This document shows, piece after piece, positions 1-12,830 of a DNA stretch of 64,000 bases. The DNA lies in NCBI GenBank assembly GCA_023634235.1, contig JAMKCF010000069.1, positions 410,667-474,666 on the forward strand. Reading direction: 5' to 3'. The stretch's first letter is position 1. Every line of letters starts with the position of its first letter. Position numbers and translations under genes: made by a program. Source of the DNA: Pisaster brevispinus. Its lineage: Eukaryota; Echinodermata; Asteroidea; Forcipulatida; Asteriidae. Under the pieces are notes generated by a model. That model saw only the letters and a list, made by a program, of their open reading frames with translations, was not told the DNA's origin and searched no databases.

Positions 1-280
1 AAGACCTTTTCTGTGTGGGGACATGGCCAACTCCCAAAACCTGGGCAATTAGGAGCTTTCTACCAAAAAGTGACGCCATCTTTGTTGCCCAAAAAAACTC
101 AATAATTCGTGGAATAAAATAGTTGCGGCCTTCAAGTTCGAACCAGCACCGTCGGGGGAGGTGTCAGCAAAAAGTGATCGCCGAAAATCGCCATGTTACC
201 GGGGGTCGAATTTTGGGAATATTTGACAGGTAGTACCCTGTCGCCATTTTGAATTTTGGGGTCGAAAACAAAAGTGCGAT
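1..280 (+). repeat. Left-edge partial monomer (positions 35-314)
   Basis: The window opens at AAGACCTTTTCTG, which is position 35 of the monomer, so 280 of 314 bases are present. It is of the CAACTCCC / CTACCA / ATAGTT type. It has private changes near 108 (ATTCGTGG for ATTCATGG) and near 166 (GTGTCAGC for GTGTCCGC). The array therefore continues to the left of the window. Confidence 0.95.
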
Positions 281-2165
281 TTGACGGTGCAGCATTCTAG
301 ACTAGACTTCCCTGAAGACCTTTTCTGCGAGGGGACATGGCCAAATCACAAAACCTGGGCAATTAGGAGCTTTCTAGCAAAAAGTGACGCCATCTTTGTT
401 GCCCAAAAAACCTCAATAATTCATGGAATAAAATGGTTGCGGCCTTCAAGTTCGAACCAGCACCGTCGGGGGAGGTGTCCGCAAAAAGTGATCGCCGAAA
501 ATCGCCATGTTACCGGGGGTCGAATTTTGGGAATATTTGACAGGTAGTACCCTGTCGCCATTTTTGAATTTTGGGGTCGAAAACAAAAGTGCGATTTGAC
601 AGTGCAGCGTTCTAGACTAGACTTCCCTGAAGACCTTTTCTGTGTGGGGACATGGCCAACTCCCAAAACCTGGGCAATTAGGAGCTTTCTACCAAAAAGT
701 GACGCCATCTTTGTTGCCCAAAAAAACTCAATAATTCATGGAATAAAATAGTTGCGGCCTTCAAGTTCGAACCAGCACCGTCGGGGGAGGTGTCCGCAAA
801 AAGTGATCGCCGAAAATCGCCATGTTACCGGGGGTCGAATTTTGGGAATATTTGACAGGTAGTACCCTGTCGCCATTTTGAATTTTGGGGTCGAAAACAA
901 AAGTGCGATTTGACGGTGCAGCGTTCTAGACTAGACTTCCCTGAAGACCTTTTCTGTGTGGGGACATGGCCAAATCCCAAAACCTGGGCAATTAGGAGCT
1001 TTCTAGCAAAAAGTGACGCCATCTTTGTTGCCCCAAAAACCTCAATAATTCATGGAATAAAATGGTTGCGGCCTTCAAATTCCAACCAGCACCGTCGGGG
1101 GAGTCGTCCGCAAAAAGTGATCGCCGAAAATCGCCATGTTACCGGGGGTCGAATTTTGGGAATATTTGACAGGTAGTACCCTGTCGCCATTTTGAATGTT
1201 GGGGTCGAAAACAAAAGTGCGATTTGACGGTGCAGCGTTCTAGACTAGACTTCCCTGAAGACCTTTTCTGTGTGGGGACATGGCCAACTCCCAAAACCTG
1301 GGCAATTAGGAGCTTTCTACCAAAAAGTGACGCCATCTTTGTTGCCCAAAAAAACTCAATAATTCATGGAATAAAATAGTTGCGGCCTTATAGTTCGAAC
1401 CAGCACCGTCGGGGGAGGTGTCCGCAAAAAGTGATCGCCGAAAATCGCCATGTTACCGGGGGTCGAATTTTGGGAATATTTGACAGGTAGTACCCTGTCG
1501 CCATTTTGAATGTTGGGGTCGAAAACAAAAGTGCGATTTGACGGTACAGCGTTCTAGACTAGACTTCCCTGAAGACCTTTTCTGTGTGGGGACATGGCCA
1601 ACTCCCAAAACCTGGGCAATTAGGAGCTTTCTACCAAAAAGTGACGCCATCTTTGTTGCCCAAAAAAACTCAATAATTCATGGAATAAAATAGTTGCGGC
1701 CTTCAAGTTCGAACCAGCACCGTCGGGGGAGGTGTCCGCAAAAAGTGATCGCCGAAAATCGCCATGTTACCGGGGGTCGAATTTTGGGAATATTTGACAG
1801 GTAGTACCCTGTCGCCATTTTGAATGTTGGGGTCGAAAACAAAAGTGCGATTTGACAGTGCAGCGTTCTAGACTAGACTTCCCTGAAGACCTTTTCTGTG
1901 TGGGGACATGACCAACTCCCAAAACCTGGGCAATTAGGAGCTTTCTACCAAAAAGTGACGCCATCTTTGTTGCCCAAAAAAACTCAATAATTCATGGAAT
2001 AAAATAGTTGCGGCCTTCAAGTTCGAACCAGCACCGTCGGGGGAGGTGTCCGCAAAAAGTGATCGCCGAAAATCGCCATGTTACCGGGGGTCGAATTTTG
2101 GGAATATTTGACAGGTAGTACCCTGTCGCCATTTTGAATTTTGGGGTCGAAAACAAAAGTGCGAT
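281..2165 (+). repeat. Shortened HOR copy, 6 monomers (1885 bp)
   Basis: Monomers start at 281, 596, 910, 1224, 1538 and 1852. The first three (CATTCTAG/GCGAGGGG, then CAACTCCC, then the AAATTCCAACC/GAGTCGTCC type) match the first three monomers of the full HOR at 2166, 2480 and 2794. The last two match its last monomers (1538 with 5615, 1852 with 5929, both 4077 bp apart). The middle seven monomer types are missing. The simplest reading is a 13-mer reduced to a 6-mer by unequal exchange in phase with the monomer. The single extra base is a T in GCCATTTTTGAA near 560. Confidence 0.8.
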
Positions 2166-5100
2166 TTGACGGTGCAGCATTCTAGACTAGACTTCCCTGA
2201 AGACCTTTTCTGTGAGGGGACATGGCCAAATCACAAAACCTGGGCAATTAGGAGCTTTCTAGCAAAAAGTGACGCCATCTTTGTTGCCCAAAAAACCTCA
2301 ATAATTCATGGAATAAAATGGTTGCGGCCTTCAAGTTCGAACCAGCACCGTCGGGGGAGGTGTCCGCAAAAAGTGATCGCCGAAAATCGCCATGTTACCG
2401 GGGGTCGAATTTTGGGAATATTTGACAGGTAGTACCCTGTCGCCATTTTGAATTTTGGGGTCGAAAACAAAAGTGCGATCTGACAGTGCAGCGTTCTAGA
2501 CTAGACTTCCCTGAAGACGTTTTCTGTGTGGGGACATGGCCAACTCCCAAAACCTGGGCAATTAGGAGCTTTCTACCAAAAAGTGACGCCATCTTTGTTG
2601 CCCAAAAAAACTCAATAATTCATGGAATAAAATAGTTGCGGCCTTCAAGTTCGAACCAGCACCGTCGGGGGAGGTGTCCGCAAAAAGTGATCGCCGAAAA
2701 TCGCCATGTTACCGGGGGTCGAATTTTGGGAATATTTGACAGGTAGTACCCTGTCGCCATTTTGAATTTTGGGGTCGAAAACAAAAGTGCGATTTGACGG
2801 TGCAGCGTTCTAGACTAGACTTCCCTGAAGACCTTTTCTGTGTGGGGACATGGCCAAATCCCAAAACCTGGGCAATTAGGAGCTTTCTAGCAAAAAGTGA
2901 CGCCATCTTTGTTGCCCCAAAAACCTCAATAATTCATGGAATAAAATGGTTGCGGCCTTCAAATTCCAACCAGCACCGTCGGGGGAGTCGTCCGCAAAAA
3001 GTGATCGCCGAAAATCGCCATGTTACCGGGGGTCGAATTTTGGGAATATTTGACAGGTAGTATCCTGTCGCCATTTTGAATTGTGGGGTCGAAAACAAAA
3101 GTGCGATTTGACGGTGCAGCATTCTAGACTAGACTTCCCTGAAGACCTTTTCTGTGAGGGGACATGGCCAAATCACAAAACCTGGGCAATTAGGAGCTTT
3201 CTAGCAAAAAGTGACGCCATCTTTGTTGCCCCAAAAACCTCTATAATTCATGGAATAAAATGGTTGCGGCCTTCAAATTCGAACCAGCACCGTCGGGGGA
3301 GTCGTCCGCAAAAAGTGATCGCCGAAAATCGCCATGTTACCGGGGGTCGAATTTTGGGAATATTTGACAGGTAGTACCCTGTCGCCATTTTGAATGTTGG
3401 GGTCGAAAACAAAAGTGCGATTTGACGGTGCAGCGTTCTAGACTAGACTTCCCTGAAGACCTTTTCTGTGTGGGGACATGGCCAACTCCCAAAACCTGGG
3501 CAATTAGGAGCTTTCTACCAAAAAGTGACGCCATCTTTGTTGCCCAAAAAAACTCAATAATTCATGGAATAAAATAGTTGCGGCCTTCAAGTTCGAATCA
3601 GCACCGTCGGGGGAGGTGTCCGCGAAAAGTGATCGCCGAAAATCGCCATGTTACCGGGGGTCGAATTTTGGGAATATTTGACAGGTAGTACCCTGTCGCC
3701 ATTTTGAATTTTGGGGTCGAAAACAAAAGTGCGATTTGACGGTGCAGCGTTCTAGACTAGACTTCCCTGAAGACCTTTTCTGTGTGGGGACATGGCCAAA
3801 TCCCAAAACCTGGGCAATTAGGAGCTTTCTACCAAAAATTGACGCCATCTTTGTTGCCCAAAAAACATCAATAATTCATGGAATAAAATGGTTGCGGCCT
3901 TCAAGTTCGAACCAGCACCGTCGGGGGAGTCGTCCGCAAAAAGTGATCGCCGAAAATCGCCATGTTACCGGGGGTCGAATTTTGGGAATATTTGACAGGT
4001 AGTACCCTGTCGCCATTTTGAATGTTGGGGTCGAAAACAAAAGTGCGATTTGACAGTGCAGCGTTCTAGACTAGACTTCCCTGAAGACCTTTTCTGTGTG
4101 GGGACATGGCCAACTCCCAAAACCTGGGCAATTAGGAGCTTTCTACCAAAAAGTGACGCCATCTTTGTTGCCCAAAAAAACTCAATAATTCATGGAATAA
4201 AATAGTTGCGGCCTTCAAGTTCGAACCAGCACCGTCGGGGGAGGTGTCCGCAAAAAGTGATCGCCGAAAATCGCCATGTTACCGGGGGTCGAATTTTGGG
4301 AATAATTGACAGGTAGTACCCTGTCGCCATTGTGAATTTTGGGGTCGAAAACAAAAGTGCGATTTGACGGTGCAGCGTTCTAGACTAGATTTCCCTGAAG
4401 ACCTTTTCTGTGTGGGGACATGGCCAAATCCCAAAACCTGGGCAATTAGGAGCTTTCTACCAAAAAGCGACGCCATCTTTGTTGCCCAAAAAACTCAATA
4501 ATTCATGGAATAAAATGGTTGCGGCCTTCAAAGTCGAACCAGCACCGTCGGGGGAGGTGTCCACAAAAAGTGATCGCCGAAAATCGCCATGTTACCGGGG
4601 GTCGAATTTTGGGAATATTTGACAGGTAGTACCCTGTCGCCATTTTGAATTTTGGGGTCGAAAACAAAAGTGCGATTTGACGGTGCAGCGTTCTAGACTA
4701 GACTTCCCTGAAGACCTTTTCTGTGAGGGGACATGGCCAAATCACAAAACCTGGGCAATTAGGAGCTTTCTAGCAAAAAGTGACGCCATCTTTGTTGCCC
4801 CAAAAACCTCTATAATTCATGGAATAAAATGGTTGCGGCCTTCAAATTCGAACCAGCACCGTCGGGGGAGTCGTCCGCAAAAAGTGATCGCCGAAAATCG
4901 CCATGTTACCGGGGGTCGAATTTTGGGAATATTTGACAGGTAGTACCCTGTCGCCATTTTGAATGTTGGGGTCGAAAACAAAAGTGCGATTTGACGGTGC
5001 AGCGTTCTAGACTAGACTTCCCTGAAGACCTTTTCTGTGTGGGGACATGGCCAACTCCCAAAACCTGGGCAATTAGGAGCTTTCTACCAAAAAGTGACGC

Positions 5101-6242
5101 CATCTTTGTTGCCCAAAAAACATTAATAATTCATGGAAATGGTTGCGGCCTTCAAATTCGAACCAGCACCGTTGGGGGAGGTGTCCGCAAAAAGTGATCG
5201 CCGAAAATCGCCATGTTACCGGGGGTCGAATTTTGGGAATATTTGACAGGTAGTATCCTGTCGCCATTTTGAATTTGGGGGTCGAAAACAAAAGTGCGAT
5301 TTGACGGTGCAGCATTCTAGACTAGACTTCCCTGAAGACCTTTTCTGTGAGGGGACATGGCCAAATCCCAAAACCTGGGCAATTAGGAGCTTTCTAGCAA
5401 AAAGTGACGCCATCTTTGTTGCCACAAAAACCTCAATAATTCATGGAATAAAATGGTTGCGGCCTTCAAATTCGAACCAGCACCGTCGGGGGAGTCGTCC
5501 GCAAAAAGTGATCGCCGAAAATCGCCATGTTACCGGGGGTCGAATTTTGGGAATATTTGACAGGTAGTACCCTGTCGCCATTTTGAATGTTGGGGTCGAA
5601 AACAAAAGTGCGATTTGACGGTGCAGCGTTCTAGACTAGACTTCCCTGAAGACCTTTTCTGTGTGGGGACATGGCCAACTCCCAAAACCTGGGCAATTAG
5701 GAGCTTTCTACCAAAAAGTGACGCCATCTTTGTTGCCCAAAAAAACTCAATAATTCATGGAATAAAATAGTTGCGGCCTTCAAGTTCGAACCAGCACCGT
5801 CGGGGGAGGTGTCCGCAAAAAGTGATCGCCGAAAATCGCCATGTTACCGGGGGTCGAATTTTGGGAATATTTGACAGGTAGTACCCTGTCGCCATTTTGA
5901 ATGTTGGGGTCGAAAACAAAAGTGCGATTTGACAGTGCAGCGTTCTAGACTAGACTTCCCTGAAGACCTTTTCTGTGTGGGGACATGACCAACTCCCAAA
6001 ACCTGGGCAATTAGGAGCTTTCTACCAAAAAGTGACGCCATCTTTGTTGCCCAAAAAAACTCAATAATTCATGGAATAAAATAGTTGCGGCCTTCAAGTT
6101 CGAACCAGCACCGTCGGGGGAGGTGTCCGCAAAAAGTGATCGCCGAAAATCGCCATGTTACCGGGGGTCGAATTTTGGGAATATTTGACAGGTAGTACCC
6201 TGTCGCCATTTTGAATTTTGGGGTCGAAAACAAAAGTGCGAT
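2166..6242 (+). repeat. 13-monomer HOR, full copy A (4077 bp)
   Basis: Monomers start at 2166, 2480, 2794, 3108, 3422, 3736, 4050, 4364, 4677, 4991, 5301, 5615 and 5929. Two are short: the eighth is 313 bp because an A is missing near 4490, and the tenth is 310 bp because GGAATAAAATGG has become GGAAATGG near 5137. These shared short monomers give 4077 rather than 4082 bp and mark the unit. Monomers 1 and 4 carry CATTCTAG with GTGAGGGG. Monomer 2 carries the private GATCTGACAG and AAGACGTTTTC. Almost all of these markers recur 4077 bp downstream. Confidence 0.9.
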
Positions 6243-9200
6243 TTGACGGTGCAGCATTCTAGACTAGACTTCCCTGAAGACCTTTTCTGTGAGGGGACAT
6301 GGCCAAATCACAAAACCTGGGCAATTAGGAGCTTTCTAGCAAAAAGTGACGCCATCTTTGTTGCCCAAAAAACCTCAATAATTCATGGAATAAAATGGTT
6401 GCGGCCTTCAAGTTCGAACCAGCACCGTCGGGGGAGGTGTCCGCAAAAAGTGATCGCCGAAAATCGCCATGTTACCGGGGGTCGAATTTTGGGAATATTT
6501 GACAGGTAGTACCCTGTCGCCATTTTGAATTTTGGGGTCGAAAACAAAAGTGCGATCTGACAGTGCAGCGTTCTAGACTAGACTTCCCTGAAGACGTTTT
6601 CTGTGTGGGGACATGGCCAACTCCCAAAACCTGGGCAATTAGGAGCTTTCTACCAAAAAGTGACGCCATCTTTGTTGCCCAAAAAAACTCAATAATTCAT
6701 GGAATAAAATAGTTGCGGCCTTCAAGTTCGAACCAGCACCGTCGGGGGAGGTGTCCGCAAAAAGTGATCGCCGAAAATCGCCATGTTACCGGGGGTCGAA
6801 TTTTGGGAATATTTGACAGGTAGTACCCTGTCGCCATTTTGAATTTTGGGGTCGAAAACAAAAGTGCGATTTGACGGTGCAGCGTTCTAGACTAGACTTC
6901 CCTGAAGACCTTTTCTGTGTGGGGACATGGCCAAATCCCAAAACCTGGGCAATTAGGAGCTTTCTAGCAAAAAGTGACGCCATCTTTGTTGCCCCAAAAA
7001 CCTCAATAATTCATGGAATAAAATGGTTGCGGCCTTCAAATTCCAACCAGCACCGTCGGGGGAGTCGTCCGCAAAAAGTGATCGCCGAAAATCGCCATGT
7101 TACCGGGGGTCGAATTTTGGGAATATTTGACAGGTAGTATCCTGTCGCCATTTTGAATTGTGGGGTCGAAAACAAAAGTGCGATTTGACGGTGCAGCATT
7201 CTAGACTAGACTTCCCTGAAGACCTTTTCTGTGAGGGGACATGGCCAAATCACAAAACCTGGGCAATTAGGAGCTTTCTAGCAAAAAGTGACGCCATCTT
7301 TGTTGCCCCAAAAACCTCTATAATTCATGGAATAAAATGGTTGCGGCCTTCAAATTCGAACCAGCACCGTCGGGGGAGTCGTCCGCAAAAAGTGATCGCC
7401 GAAAATCGCCATGTTACCGGGGGTCGAATTTTGGGAATATTTGACAGGTAGTACCCTGTCGCCATTTTGAATGTTGGGGTCGAAAACAAAAGTGCGATTT
7501 GACGGTGCAGCGTTCTAGACTAGACTTCCCTGAAGACCTTTTCTGTGTGGGGACATGGCCAACTCCCAAAACCTGGGCAATTAGGAGCTTTCTACCAAAA
7601 AGTGACGCCATCTTTGTTGCCCAAAAAAACTCAATAATTCATGGAATAAAATAGTTGTGGCCTTCAAGTTCGAATCAGCACCGTCGGGGGAGGTGTCCGC
7701 GAAAAGTGATCGCCGAAAATCGCCATGTTACCGGGGGTCGAATTTTGGGAATATTTGACAGGTAGTACCCTGTCGCCATTTTGAATTTTGGGGTCGAAAA
7801 CAAAAGTGCGATTTGACGGTGCAGCGTTCTAGACTAGACTTCCCTGAAGACCTTTTCTGTGTGGGGACATGGCCAAATCCCAAAACCTGGGCAATTAGGA
7901 GCTTTCTACCAAAAATTGACGCCATCTTTGTTGCCCAAAAAACATCAATAATTCATGGAATAAAATGGTTGCGGCCTTCAAGTTCGAACCAGCACCGTCG
8001 GGGGAGTCGTCCGCAAAAAGTGATCGCCGAAAATCGCCATGTTACCGGGGGTCGAATTTTGGGAATATTTGACAGGTAGTACCCTGTCGCCATTTTGAAT
8101 GTTGGGGTCGAAAACAAAAGTGCGATTTGACAGTGCAGCGTTCTAGACTAGACTTCCCTGAAGACCTTTTCTGTGTGGGGACATGGCCAACTCCCAAAAC
8201 CTCGGCAATTAGGAGCTTTCTACCAAAAAGTGACGCCATCTTTGTTGCCCAAAAAAACTCAATAATTCATGGAATAAAATAGTTGCGGCCTTCAAGTTCG
8301 AACCAGCACCGTCGGGGGAGGTGTCCGCAAAAAGTGATCGCCGAAAATCGCCATGTTACCGGGGGTCGAATTTTGGGAATATTTGACAGGTAGTACCCTG
8401 TCGCCATTGTGAATTTTGGGGTCGAAAACAAAAGTGCGATTTGACGGTGCAGCGTTCTAGACTAGACTTCCCTGAAGACCTTTTCTGTGTGGGGACATGG
8501 CCAAATCCCAAAACCTGGGCAATTAGGAGCTTTCTACCAAAAAGCGACGCCATCTTTGTTGCCCAAAAAACTCAATAATTCATGGAATAAAATGGTTGCG
8601 GCCTTCAAAGTCGAACCAGCACCGTCGGGGGAGGTGTCCACAAAAAGTGATCGCCGAAAATCGCCATGTTACCGGGGGTCGAATTTTGGGAATATTTGAC
8701 AGGTAGTACCCTGTCGCCATTTTGAATTTTGGGGTCGAAAACAAAAGTGCGATTTGACGGTGCAGCGTTCTAGACTAGACTTCCCTGAAGACCTTTTCTG
8801 TGTGGGGACATGGCCAAATCCCAAAACCTGGGCAATTAGGAGCTTTCTACCAAAAAGTGACGCCATCTTTGTTGCCCAAAAAACATTAATAATTCATGGA
8901 AATGGTTGCGGCCTTCAAATTCGAACCAGCACCGTTGGGGGAGGTGTCCGCAAAAAGTGATCGCCGAAAATCGCCATGTTACCGGGGGTCGAATTTTGGG
9001 AATATTTGACAGGTAGTATCCTGTCGCCATTTTGAATTTGGGGGTCGAAAACAAAAGTGCGATTTGACGGTGCAGCATTCTAGACTAGACTTCCCTGAAG
9101 ACCTTTTCTGTGTGGGGACATGGCCAAATCCCAAAACCTGGGCAATTAGGAGCTTTCTAGCAAAAAGTGACGCCATCTTTGTTGCCACAAAAACCTCAAT

Positions 9201-10319
9201 AATTCATGGAATAAAATGGTTGCGGCCTTCAAATTCGAACCAGCACCGTCGGGGGAGTCGTCCGCAAAAAGTGATCGCCGAAAATCGCCATGTTACCGGG
9301 GGTCGAATTTTGGGAATATTTGACAGGTAGTACCCTGTCGCCATTTTGAATGTTGGGGTCGAAAACAAAAGTGCGATTTGACGGTGCAGCGTTCTAGACT
9401 AGACTTCCCTGAAGACCTTTTCTGTGTGGGGACATGGCCAACTCCCAAAACCTGGGCAATTAGGAGCTTTCTACCAAAAAGTGACGCCATCTTTGTTGCC
9501 CAAAAAAACTCAATAATTCATGGAATAAAATAGTTGCGGCCTTCAAGTTCGAACCAGCACCGTCGGGGGAGGTGTCCGCAAAAAGTGATCGCCGAAAATC
9601 GCCATGTTACCGGGGGTCGAATTTTGGGAATATTTGACAGGTAGTACCCTGTCGCCATTGTGAATGTTGGGGTCGAAAACAAAAGTGCGATTTGACGGTG
9701 CAGCGTTCTAGACTAGACTTCCCTGAAGACCTTTTCTGTGTGGGGACATGGCCAAATCCCAAAACCTGGGCAATTAGGAGCTTTCTACCAAAAAGTGACG
9801 CCATCTTTGTTGCCCCAAAAAACTCAATAATTCATGGAATAAAATAGTTGCGGCCTTCAAGTTCGAACCAGCACCGTCGGGGGAGGTGTCCGCAAAAAGT
9901 GATCGCCGAAAATCGCCATGTTACCGGGGGTCGAATTTTGGGAATATTTGACAGGTAGTACCCTGTCGCCATTTTGAATGTTGGGGTCGAAAACAAAAGT
10001 GCGATTTGACAGTGCAGCGTTCTAGACTAGACTTCCCTGAAGACCTTTTCTGTGTGGGGACATGGCCAACTCCCAAAACCTGGGCAATTAGGAGCTTTCT
10101 ACCAAAAAGTGACGCCATCTTTGTTGCCCAAAAAAACTCAATAATTCATGGAATAAAATAGTTGCGGCCTTCAAGTTCGAACCAGCACCGTCGGGGGAGG
10201 TGTCCGCAAAAAGTGATCGCCGAAAATCGCCATGTTACCGGGGGTCGAATTTTGGGAATATTTGACAGGTAGTACCCTGTCGCCATTTTGAATTTTGGGG
10301 TCGAAAACAAAAGTGCGAT
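6243..10319 (+). repeat. 13-monomer HOR, full copy B (4077 bp) with one monomer lost and one gained
   Basis: Monomers start at 6243, 6557, 6871, 7185, 7499, 7813, 8127, 8441, 8754, 9064, 9378, 9692 and 10006. The first eight match copy A at a 4077 bp offset with very few differences. By eye I found changes near 4306/8383, 4390/8467, 3579/7656 and 4125/8202. The counterpart of the copy A monomer at 4677 is absent, so the next monomers match at an offset of 3763 bp. An extra monomer at 9692 restores the 4077 bp phase before 10006. The total length is unchanged although the composition differs. Confidence 0.88.
9692..10005 (+). repeat. Extra chimeric monomer in HOR copy B
   Basis: This monomer and its left flank combine features of two types. 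GCCATTGTGAA just before it (near 9655) is otherwise seen only at the junction before the eighth HOR monomer (near 4327 and 8404), whereas GAATGTTGG belongs to the end-of-unit types. Inside it are AAATCCC (as in monomer 8) and ATAGTT with AAGTTCGAACC (as in monomers 12 and 13). It has no counterpart in copy A. It looks like the product of an exchange between monomer 8 and an end-of-unit monomer. Confidence 0.7.
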
Positions 10320-11261
10320 TTGACGGTGCAGCATTCTAGACTAGACTTCCCTGAAGACCTTTTCTGTTAGGGGACATGGCCAAATCACAAAACCTGGGCA
10401 ATTAGGAGCTTTCTAGCAAAAAGTTACGCCATCTTTGTTGCCCAAAATACCTCAATAATTCATGGAATAAAATGGTTGCGGCCTTCAAGTTCGAACCAGC
10501 ACCGTCGGGAGAGGTGTCCGCAAAAAGTGATCGCCGAAAATCGCCATGTTACCGGGGGTCGAATTTTGGGAATATTTGACAGGTAGTACCCTGTCGCCAT
10601 TTTGAATTTTGGGGTCGAAAACAAAAGTGCGATTTGACAGTGCAGCGTTCTAGACTAGACTTCCCTGAAGACCTTTTCTGTGTGGGGACATGGCCAACTC
10701 CCAAAACCTGGGCAATTAGGAGCTTTCTACCAAAATGTGACGCCATCTTTGTTGCCCAAAAAAACTCAATAATTCATGGAATAAAATAGTTGCGGCCTTC
10801 AAGTTCGAACCAGCACCGTCGGGGGAGGTGTCCGCAAAAAGTGATCGCCGAAAATCGCCATGTTACCGGGGGTCGAATTTTGGGAATATTTGACAGGTAG
10901 TACCCTGTCGCCATTTTGAATTTTGGGGTCGAAAACAAAAGTGCGATTTGACGGTGCAGCGTTCTAGACTAGACTTCCCTGAAGACCTTTTCTGTGTGGG
11001 GACATGGCCAAATCCCAAAACCTGGGCAATTAGGAGCTTTCTAGCAAAAAGTGACGCCATCTTTGTTGCCCCAAAAACCTCAATAATTCATGGAATAAAA
11101 TGGTTGCGGCCTTCAAGTTCGAACCAGCACCGTCGGGGGAGTCGTCCGCAAAAAGTGATCGCCGAAAATCGCCATGTTACCGGGGGTCGAATTTTGGGAA
11201 TATTTGACAGGTAGTACCCTGTCGCCATTTTGATTTTTGGGGTCGAAAACAAAAGTGCGAT
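10320..11261 (+). repeat. HOR copy C, first three monomers only
   Basis: Monomers at 10320, 10634 and 10948 match HOR monomers 1 to 3 of copies A and B. They carry private changes: TGTTAGGGG near 10367, AAGTTACGCC near 10423, CCCAAAATACC near 10441 and CCAAAATGTGACG near 10732. After this point the HOR stops and the first GATTTTTGG of domain 2 appears at about 11232. The HOR register is lost from here to the end of the window. Confidence 0.82.
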
Positions 11262-11888
11262 TTGACGGTGCAGCGTTCTAGACTAGACTTCCCTGAAGAC
11301 CTTTTCTGTGTGGGGACATGGCCAAATCCCAAAACCTGGGCAATTAGGAGCTTTCTACCAAAAAGTGACGCCATCTTTGTTGCCCAAAAAAACTCAATAA
11401 TTCATGGAATAAAATAGTTGCGGCCTTCAAGTTCGAACCAGCACCGTCGGGGGAGGTGTCCGCAAAAAGTGATCGCCGAAAATCGCCATGTTACCGGGGG
11501 TCGAATTTTGGGAATATTTGACAGGTAGTACCCTGTCGCCATTTTGAATTTTGGGGTCGAAAACAAAAGTGCGATTTGACGGTGCAGCGTTCTAGACTAG
11601 ACTTCCCTGAAGACCTTTTCTGTGTGGGGACATGGCCAAATCCCAAAACCTGGGCAATTAGGAGCTTTCTACCAAAAGGTGACGCCATCTTTGTTGCCCA
11701 AAAAAATCAATAATTCATGGAATAAAATGGTTGCGGCCTTCAAATTCCAACCAGCACCGTCGGGGGAGGTGTCCGCGAAAAGTGATCGCCGAAAATCGCC
11801 ATGTTACCGGGGGTCGAATTTTGGGAATATTTGACAGGTAGTACCCTGTCGCCATTTTGATTTTTGGGGTCGAAAACAAAAGTGCGAT
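11232..11888 (+). repeat. Mosaic junction between domains 1 and 2
   Basis: GATTTTTGG, the domain 2 marker, first appears at about 11232. The following monomer (11262) still has the domain 1 features ATAGTT, AAGTTCGAACC and CCGCAAAAAG, and ends in GAATTTTGG. The monomer at 11576 has domain 2 features in its second half (AAATTCCAACC, CCGCGAAAAG, GATTTTTGG) and the local variant CCAAAAGGTGACG. The domain change is therefore a patchwork over about two monomers rather than a single point. Confidence 0.75.
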
Positions 11889-12830
11889 TTGACGGTGCAG
11901 CGTTCTAGACTAGACTTCCCTGAAGACCTTTTCTGTGTGGGGACATGGCCAAATCCCAAAACCTGGGCAATTAGGAGCTTTCTACCAAAAGGTGACGCCA
12001 TCTTTGTTGCCCAAAAAACCTCAATAATTCATGGAATAAAATAGTTGCGGCCTTCAAATTCCAACCAGCACCGTCGGGGGAGGTGTCCGCGAAAAGTGAT
12101 CGCCGAAAATCGCCATGTTACCGGGGGTCGAATTTTGGGAATATTTGACACGTAGTACCCTGTCGCCATTTTGATTTTTGGGGTCGAAAACAAAAGTGCG
12201 ATTTGACGGTGCAGCGTTCTAGACTAGACTTCCCTGAAGACCTTTTCTGTGTGGGGACATGGCCAAATCCCAAAACCTGGGCAATTAGGAGCTTTCTACC
12301 AAAAGGTGACGCCATCTTTGTTGCCCAAAAAACCTCAATAATTCATGGAATAAAATGGTTGCGGCCTTCAAATTCCAACCAGCACCGTCGGGGGAGGTGT
12401 CCGCGAAAAGTGATCGCCGAAAATCGCCATGTTACCGGGGGTCGAATTTTGGGAATATTTGACACGTAGTACCCTGTCGCCATTTTGATTTTTGGGGTCG
12501 AAAACAAAAGTGCGATTTGACGGTGCAGCGTTCTAGACCAGACTTCCCTGAAGACCTTTTCTGTGTTGGGACATGGCCAAATCCCAAAACCTGGGCAATT
12601 AGGAGCTTTCTACCAAAAAGTGACGCCATCTTTGTTGCCCAAAAAACCTCAATAATTCATGGAATAAAATGGTTGCGGCCTTCAAATTCCAACCAGCACC
12701 GTCGGGGGAGGTGTCCGCAAAAAGTGATCGCCGAAAATCGCCATGTTACCGGGGGTCGAATTTTGGGAATATTTGACAGGTAGTACCCTGTCGCCATTTT
12801 GATTTTTGGGGTCGAAAACAAAAGTGCGAT

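Larger units (their letters stand above)
1..11575 (+). repeat. Satellite domain 1: divergent monomer types arranged in a 13-mer higher-order repeat
   Basis: Neighbouring monomers here differ at many sites. The variable sites include CATTCTAG or CGTTCTAG, GTGAGGGG or GTGTGGGG, CAACTCCC or AAATCCC or AAATCAC, CTACCA or CTAGCA, ATAGTT or ATGGTT, AAGTTCGAACC or AAATTCCAACC, GAGGTGTCC or GAGTCGTCC, and GAATGTTGG or GAATTTTGG. Monomers 4077 bp apart are nearly identical, which defines a higher-order repeat. The signatures of domain 2 are absent until about 11.23 kb. The block contains one partial monomer and 36 full ones. Confidence 0.9.
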
